41,561 nucleotides of DNA from a bacterium (lineage in GTDB: Bacteria > Patescibacteriota > Minisyncoccia > Minisyncoccales > PWPS01). A model generated the notes under the pieces. That model was not told the DNA's origin. It saw nothing but the letters and a program-made list of their open reading frames with translations, and ran no database searches. A program made the position numbers and the translations under genes. Positions 38,092-41,561 of the stretch are shown here, in pieces (positions within the stretch are counted from its first letter, which is position 1; every line of letters begins with the position of its first letter). The stretch covers positions 1 to 41,561 of the forward strand of contig JAGYLR010000001.1 in the NCBI GenBank assembly GCA_018400895.1, written 5' to 3'.

Positions 38092-38383
38092 TTAGCTCAT
38101 TATTTTGTAATCATCTATTAGCGCGGTTATTTCTTCCATACTTTCAACGTTTAAATTGGCGTTGAAATCATATATCATGTAAATATAGTTCCAAACGTTC
38201 ATCAGTTGCTACGGCCTCGACCCAATAATCGGAGTTATTACTAGCCTCTTTGAAGTAAAAGCCTAGTTCATTATAGTGCTCGTCAGTATAAAAGCAAATA
38301 AATTCTATTAATTAGCTAATATCAATATCCTTTATATTGGTTGTATTAAAATACTCTTTTATTTCTTTTTTAATTGTTTTCAT
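38092..38383 (-). CDS. Early protein with one in-frame stop and one frameshift
   Basis: MKTIKKEIKEYFNTTNIKDI then DIS, a TAA codon, LIEFICFYTDEHYNELGFYF, NNSDYWVEAVATDERLELYL, and after a one-base jump NANLNVESMEEITALIDDY-stop. Both sides of the TAA read in the same frame, so a substitution error or a true nonsense mutation is possible. About 96 residues; function unknown. Confidence 0.45.
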
Positions 38384-38531
38384 ATAGTTTAATATTATTT
38401 TTATATATTTTTACGTTATCAAATTTTAAAGCATAATTGCAAGCTTCATCAAGGTTATTAAATAACTTAATAAATTCTATAAAACCTTGCCCCTGATTGA
38501 TTGTTAATTTATACATATTATTATTTATCAT
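38370..38531 (-). CDS. 53-residue early protein
   Basis: Clean frame MINNNMYKLTINQGQGFIEF ... CNYALKFDNVKIYKNNIKL-YENN-stop, with an alternative start at the inner Met. It overlaps the genes on both sides (stop inside the next start), an arrangement of translationally coupled early genes. Confidence 0.55.
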   Translation of the reverse strand: MINNNMYKLTINQGQGFIEFIKLFNNLDEACNYALKFDNVKIYKNNIKLYENN

Positions 38532-38640
38532 ATAGTTTAATAGTTAGTTTTAAAGCAGTAATAGACTGCTTTAAATTAATTTTGTTAGCCTCTAAGTCTT
38601 TGGCTAGACGTTTTAGATCATTAATAAGATTGTTTTTCAT
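38521..38640 (-). CDS. First leftward early gene, 39 residues
   Basis: Clean frame MKNNLINDLKRLAKDLEANK, INLKQSITALKLTIKLYDK-stop: one long amphipathic helix, coiled-coil-like. First gene behind the consensus promoter at 38734 and therefore probably expressed first after infection. Could be an adaptor or a host takeover peptide; unknown. Confidence 0.6.
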   Translation of the reverse strand: MKNNLINDLKRLAKDLEANKINLKQSITALKLTIKLYDK

Positions 38641-38669
38641 AGTTTTTTTTGTTAATTTATTGTTTTTTA

Positions 38670-38725
38670 TTGCCAGTCTATAGTCTTTCCGGCTAATCTA
38701 GAGCCTTTAGGCTATAGACTAGCAA
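38670..38725 (-). promoter_or_regulatory. 5' leader hairpin of the early mRNA
   Basis: TTGCTAGTCTATAG pairs with CTATAGACTGGCAA (one mismatch), with inner GGCT/AGCC pairing. By distance from the -10 box the transcript should begin at or just before the hairpin. The stem may protect the 5' end. It is followed by an A-rich stretch to the first ATG. Confidence 0.55.
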
Positions 38726-38733
38726 TTATTATT

Positions 38734-38763
38734 ATTATATATCAAAATAAAAATGATTGTCAA
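38734..38763 (-). promoter_or_regulatory. Consensus early promoter
   Basis: On the minus strand TTGACA (38758-38763), an 18-base spacer and TATAAT (38734-38739). A perfect match to both hexamers, so a strong sigma70 promoter for the leftward early genes. Confidence 0.85.
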
Positions 38764-38797
38764 TAGCTTTGTTTGTGGAGAACTTATAGCAATATAA

Positions 38798-38836
38798 CAA
38801 TAACAAGTTATTGCTTATAAGCAATATAGATATTGC
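38798..38836. promoter_or_regulatory. Three overlapping palindromes
   Basis: CAATAAC-AA-GTTATTG, TTGCTTATAAGCAA and GCAATAT-AG-ATATTGC overlap end to end upstream of the early promoter. Likely a cooperative operator. Confidence 0.6.
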
Positions 38837-38896
38837 TTATTGTCAATACTCTTTTATTTACATATTATAGATAATATGGCTATATTATGCTTGTAT

Positions 38897-38915
38897 TGTC
38901 AATGAAAAATTGACA
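38897..38915. promoter_or_regulatory. Divergent TTGACA inverted repeat
   Basis: TGTCAAT-GAAAA-ATTGACA is a perfect inverted repeat made of two opposed -35-like boxes. The -10 matches at proper distance are weak (TATATG on the plus strand). Confidence 0.45.
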
Positions 38916-39009
38916 GGATTGTTATTATATAGCTATATGTTACGGAATACGTCAATTTTGTTACAATGAGACAGAAGTGTGGGAACAGAAGTGTAACGGT
39001 GTAAATTTA

Positions 39010-39021
39010 GCTAATCTTAGC
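39010..39021. promoter_or_regulatory. GCTAATCTTAGC palindrome
   Basis: Member of the GCTAA-NN-TTAGC family also found at 36125 and 39490; operator candidate. Confidence 0.45.
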
Positions 39022-39219
39022 CTTGAAAATATCTGTTTTTGCTGGTTAGATTTGGAAATGTTATTAATTGTTACACTAGTTTAGTATTTAAAAATAAATT
39101 TGATACAGTAGACACAAATATAATGTGTCAAGAAAAATATATTAACCCTTCGTTTTAAGTTAAAATAACAGTGTAATATTCAATTTAAGTCAATTTGGCT
39201 AAATTAGCATTAAAAAAGC

Positions 39220-39269
39220 GTTACACTAGCGTTACACTAAGTGTAACAGAAGTGTAACAGAAGTGTAAC
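39220..39269. repeat. Array of AGTGTAAC repeats at 11-bp spacing
   Basis: Two GTTACACT copies (39220, 39231) are followed by three AGTGTAAC copies (39240, 39251, 39262). Within each orientation the spacing is exactly 11 bases, and the centre forms the perfect palindrome GTTACACT-A-AGTGTAAC. Single copies occur at 38990 (direct) and 39070 (inverted). Looks like iterons or an operator array on one DNA face. Confidence 0.75.
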
Positions 39270-39392
39270 ATCTGCCATAAATATAAATAACCTGTCAACA
39301 AAGAGACGTCAAGCATTCCACAATCAGTAAAACGCCCTTTATCCTCAAAGTTTTATTAGTTGATTGTTTTTCGCTAATATTAAACAAAAGAA

Positions 39393-39420
39393 ACTGGGTA
39401 TAATGTTTATTATACTCAGT
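39393..39420. repeat. Inverted repeat around TATAAT
   Basis: ACTG-G-GTATAAT, a GTTT loop, then ATTATAC-T-CAGT. It could form a hairpin or hide a -10 box. No fitting -35 is seen. Confidence 0.45.
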
Positions 39421-39489
39421 TCCTAAAAATCCCCCGCCGTATAAATTGACAACCAACTAAAATTATAGTTTGCTTTTAGTTAGTTATTG

Positions 39490-39501
39490 GCTAACATTAG
39501 C
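39490..39501. promoter_or_regulatory. GCTAACATTAGC palindrome
   Basis: Near-copy of the 36125 palindrome with one changed central base. Lies between the iteron array and the DnaA boxes. Confidence 0.45.
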
Positions 39502-39546
39502 AAAACTTGACAAGCTAGGGCATAAAATGTTTATTAAGCAGGGAGG

Positions 39547-39570
39547 CCACCCGCACCCCACCACACCCCC
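39547..39570. other. C-rich tract (G-rich on the minus strand)
   Basis: CCACCCGCACCCCACCACAC followed by CCCC, in otherwise very AT-rich sequence. The complementary strand has runs of 5, 4 and 3 G and several GG, so a G-quadruplex-like fold is possible. Confidence 0.6.
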
Positions 39571-39624
39571 ATTAAATTTAATATAGATGCCGTTTTAAAA
39601 ATTACACCATTTTTTCTGCAAAAC

Positions 39625-39644
39625 ACATCAACCCTACTTGATGT
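39625..39644. terminator. Short hairpin with T-run
   Basis: ACATCAA, a 6-base loop and TTGATGT, followed by TTTT on the plus strand. It could stop stray transcription entering the rightward operon. Confidence 0.4.
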
Positions 39645-39671
39645 TTTTAATAGAACATGTGGTATTATTAC

Positions 39672-39734
39672 TTATACACAACTTATACACAACTTATCCA
39701 CATATTTTCCCGATTTGACCACAATTTATCCACA
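39672..39734 (+). other. Cluster of four DnaA-box matches
   Basis: TTATACACA at 39672 and 39683, and TTATCCACA at 39694 and 39726. The first three are exactly 11 bases apart; the fourth is 32 bases further, also close to whole helical turns. TTAT(A/C)CACA fits the bacterial DnaA consensus. It argues for a DnaA-dependent origin or DnaA-controlled packaging promoter. Confidence 0.75.
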
Positions 39735-39743
39735 TGGTATAAT
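39715..39743 (+). promoter_or_regulatory. Rightward promoter for the packaging/structural operon
   Basis: TTGACC (39715-39720), a 17-base spacer containing a DnaA box, and an extended -10 TGG-TATAAT (39738-39743). The expected start of RNA is about 39750 and the terS ATG is at 39754, so the mRNA would be almost leaderless. Confidence 0.8.
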
Positions 39744-39753
39744 ATTATTAGAT

Positions 39754-40203
39754 ATGTCTATTAGATATAAAGATCAAGGTGAGATAATCAAAATGTATTT
39801 AGATGGTCAATCCATCAACCATATAAGCAAAACGTTCGATTCCTCACCCACCACAATTAAGAGCATAATTGAAAAGCCTGAGCTTAGAATGGAAGTTGAG
39901 AAGAAATTTTTTGCATTAGATAAGGCTCGGGAAAACCGTAAGATATCCGATTCAAAAGATAAAATAATTAATTTTATAAACGCTGCTATAGATGAGGCAT
40001 CCACCAAAGAGGGGAAGATGGCTTTCTTAAAAGAAGTCTCTTCTGTCATCGGTGAGCTAGACCGCATCTCACGCTTGAACTCAGGTGAGGTTACAGAACG
40101 CACAGAGCAAACTACAAAGAACATAGACTATGATGTAGCTAAGCTTATGCAGAATCTAAAAACCGATGAGGACAAAAAGCGTTTCTTACAATCACAATTA
40201 TGA
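39754..40203 (+). CDS. terS: Terminase small subunit
   Basis: A 149-residue protein with an N-terminal HTH (GEIIKMYLDGQSINHISKTF, SSPTTIKSIIE), an extended helical middle and a charged C terminus (LMQNLKTDEDKKRFLQSQL). Directly upstream of the GroES-like gene and terL, and typical in size for the DNA-recognising terminase subunit. I chose the ATG at 39754 because the upstream extension of the frame (from 39715) lies in the promoter. ATGA overlap with the next gene. Confidence 0.8.
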   Translation: MSIRYKDQGEIIKMYLDGQSINHISKTFDSSPTTIKSIIEKPELRMEVEKKFFALDKARENRKISDSKDKIINFINAAIDEASTKEGKMAFLKEVSSVIGELDRISRLNSGEVTERTEQTTKNIDYDVAKLMQNLKTDEDKKRFLQSQL

Positions 40204-40538
40204 AAACAATAAAAGCGACAAAGGCTAATGTACTCTTAAAAGGCACAACTAAAAGGCTAACTGATTCTGGTATAGTGTTACCAGGGGCTAAGTCAGATAA
40301 TATTGATCGTAAAAGGTATGTGAAGGATGTTGAGGTTTTATCTGTTGGTCCTGATGTTACTAGTTGCAAGAAAGGTGATAGTGTAGTGGTGCTGTCTGAT
40401 ACTTTAATGAAGTTAGCATATAATGTAATACATTTTTTATTTGAAGATGATAAAGACCGCGCAGCGCAAGTTGATGACGGTTATTTTTATATTATGGTGC
40501 CTGAAGAGGAAATCAAAGGTGTTATATGTCAAAAGTAA
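40200..40538 (+). CDS. GroES-like co-chaperonin
   Basis: An intact 112-residue protein with the Hsp10 pattern: IKATKANVLLKGTTKRLTDS, SGIVLPGAK, VEVLSVGPDVTSCKKGDSVV and YFYIMVPEEEIKGVI. The segment between residues ~65 and 95 corresponds to the extra loop part and is longer than in host GroES. Phage GroES homologues (T4 gp31) cap the chaperonin for capsid folding. It overlaps terS (ATGA) and terL, so it is made with the packaging proteins. Confidence 0.85.
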   Translation: MKTIKATKANVLLKGTTKRLTDSGIVLPGAKSDNIDRKRYVKDVEVLSVGPDVTSCKKGDSVVVLSDTLMKLAYNVIHFLFEDDKDRAAQVDDGYFYIMVPEEEIKGVICQK

Positions 40539-41561
40539 GTAAGTTGGACATTAGAACTAAATATTCTATTCTCACGGCAGATGAGCATGAGAACTGTATA
40601 AAGAATAGAGCCATAGCTTATGACTTGTGTAAGAATGACTTTAAGTTCTTTGCGGATAATTTCGCTTGGATAGAGAACCCTAGGGCTGAAGATATTGAAG
40701 GGAAGAACATTCCGTTTCTACTCTGGGACTATCAGGAGGAAGCGTCTGATAAGATAATTGATGCTATAAAGAGGGGGTATGACCTGCCGATTGAGAAGTC
40801 CCGTGATCTGGGGTTGTCATGGTTGTTAATTTCTATATTTGTTTGGGGGTGGAATTTTCACGGATGGAATTTTCTGGTCGGTTCCCAAAAGGCGGAGAAC
40901 GTCCATACAAAAGGGAACACAAAGTCATTAATAGAAAAAGCCATTTACTTATGCGAAAGAGCTCCTGCGTGGTTAATACCACCCCTAAAAGACAAGGTTA
41001 ACATTAAGTATATGTTGCTGGTGCATCCTAAGCATGAGGCTACTATCGCTGGTGAAAGTAATAACACTAACTTTGGTAGGTCTGATAGAAGGAAGGCAAT
41101 ATTATTTGACGAGTTCAGTTCATGGGAGCAGACAGATAAGGCAGCGTGGCAGGCGTGTTCTTCTACAACTAATTGTCGTTTACCATTGTCAACGCCTAAT
41201 ACTAGGGGGACTAACTGTCATTTTTATACTATAACCAACCTGGCACATAAACAAAAGAAGCCGATACTGCGGCTGCACTGGACTAGGCATCCTATATTTT
41301 CGAAAGATTTGTATCGTGATAATGAGACAGGTAAACCTAGATCACCGTGGTATGATGAACAGATTAAGCGTGCTACTAGCATGCAGGAGATACACCAGGA
41401 GTTGGATATTGATTATGAGGCTAGTATGGGTGATAAGGTGTATGGGGACTTTAGGGTAGAGAGTCAAGTAGTAGAAGGCATGGAGTATGATGAGAGATAT
41501 CCACTGTATGTTGCTTGGGACTTTGGACTGGACACTACCGCAATAATATGGATACAAGAGG
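40526..41561 (+). CDS. terL: Terminase large subunit, N-terminal ATPase part (continues at base 1)
   Basis: Starts MSKVSKLDIRTKYSILTADE, overlapping the GroES-like stop by 13 bases. Walker A variant KSRDLGLSW is at ~91-99, Walker B AILFDEFSSWE at ~191-201, and a coupling-type segment STPNTRGTNCHF follows. The nuclease domain starts with YVAWDFGLDTTAIIWIQE at the window end. It translocates DNA into the prohead by ATP hydrolysis and cuts concatemers. The frame continues without a break at base 1. Confidence 0.93.
   Translation, partial: MSKVSKLDIRTKYSILTADEHENCIKNRAIAYDLCKNDFKFFADNFAWIENPRAEDIEGKNIPFLLWDYQEEASDKIIDAIKRGYDLPIEKSRDLGLSWLLISIFVWGWNFHGWNFLVGSQKAENVHTKGNTKSLIEKAIYLCERAPAWLIPPLKDKVNIKYMLLVHPKHEATIAGESNNTNFGRSDRRKAILFDEFSSWEQTDKAAWQACSSTTNCRLPLSTPNTRGTNCHFYTITNLAHKQKKPILRLHWTRHPIFSKDLYRDNETGKPRSPWYDEQIKRATSMQEIHQELDIDYEASMGDKVYGDFRVESQVVEGMEYDERYPLYVAWDFGLDTTAIIWIQE

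Larger units (their letters stand above)
38641..39753. other. Divergent control/origin region without genes
   Basis: About 1.1 kb with no credible reading frame on either strand. It holds the leftward promoter and its leader hairpin, overlapping palindromes, four TTGACA boxes (38758, 38841 and 38897 leftward; 38910 rightward), AGTGTAAC repeats, GCTAA palindromes, hairpins, a C-rich tract, DnaA boxes and the rightward promoter. The divergence of all early and late genes from here makes it the likely origin and main switch. Confidence 0.75.

Noticed and set aside
38311..38313. Readthrough stop codon (TAA in frame in the 38092-38383 gene)
   Set aside because: The same gene also has a frameshift, so error is simpler than programmed readthrough.
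1..41561. Integrase, transposase or insertion sequence
   Set aside because: No tyrosine or serine recombinase, DDE motif or terminal inverted repeats of IS type were seen on either strand.

Overview
The window reads as one complete, circularly closed genome of a tailed phage, about 41.6 kb and AT-rich. The large terminase gene starts at 40526, runs off the right edge and continues in frame at base 1. Portal, scaffold, capsid, tail, lysis and replication genes are all present. I see no integrase, DNA polymerase, RNA polymerase or tRNA, so it looks virulent and host-dependent for DNA synthesis.

Layout. A divergent control region (38641-39753) carries strong sigma70-type promoters, inverted-repeat clusters, 11-bp-phased repeats and four DnaA-box matches. 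Rightward from it, through the junction, run terS, a GroES-like gene, terL, portal, scaffold, decoration, major capsid, adhesin-like proteins with LamG and FISUMP domains, holin-like proteins, a small module with Shine-Dalgarno sites, a papain-like peptidase, tail proteins, a glycine-rich fibre and two large virion proteins, ending near 22.33 kb. Leftward run small early genes, two HTH regulators, an SF3 helicase with a primase-like partner, an SSB-like protein, a RecB/exonuclease-VIII-type nuclease, a lysozyme-like protein, up to four DNA methyltransferases, a pentapeptide-repeat protein, YopX, an SNF2 helicase and a RecU-like nuclease. The two arms converge on a terminator hairpin at 22.43 kb.

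Sequence quality is uneven. From about 3.6 to 31.5 kb, and again at 37.2-38.4 kb, reading frames break roughly every 50-100 bases by single-base insertions or deletions, while flanking genes are intact. The reconstructed proteins are sensible across the breaks, so I treat these as sequencing errors rather than pseudogenes. Gene limits there are reconstructed from frame-hopping translation and are approximate.

Host. Most starts lack a Shine-Dalgarno and sit in an A/T-rich context (AAATATATG). Promoters match TTGACA/TATAAT, which argues against Bacteroidota. The adhesins use LamG and FISUMP modules that are common on surfaces of Bacteroidota, Fibrobacter and candidate-phyla-radiation bacteria. 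A phage of a CPR/Patescibacteria-like host is my best guess, as inference only.
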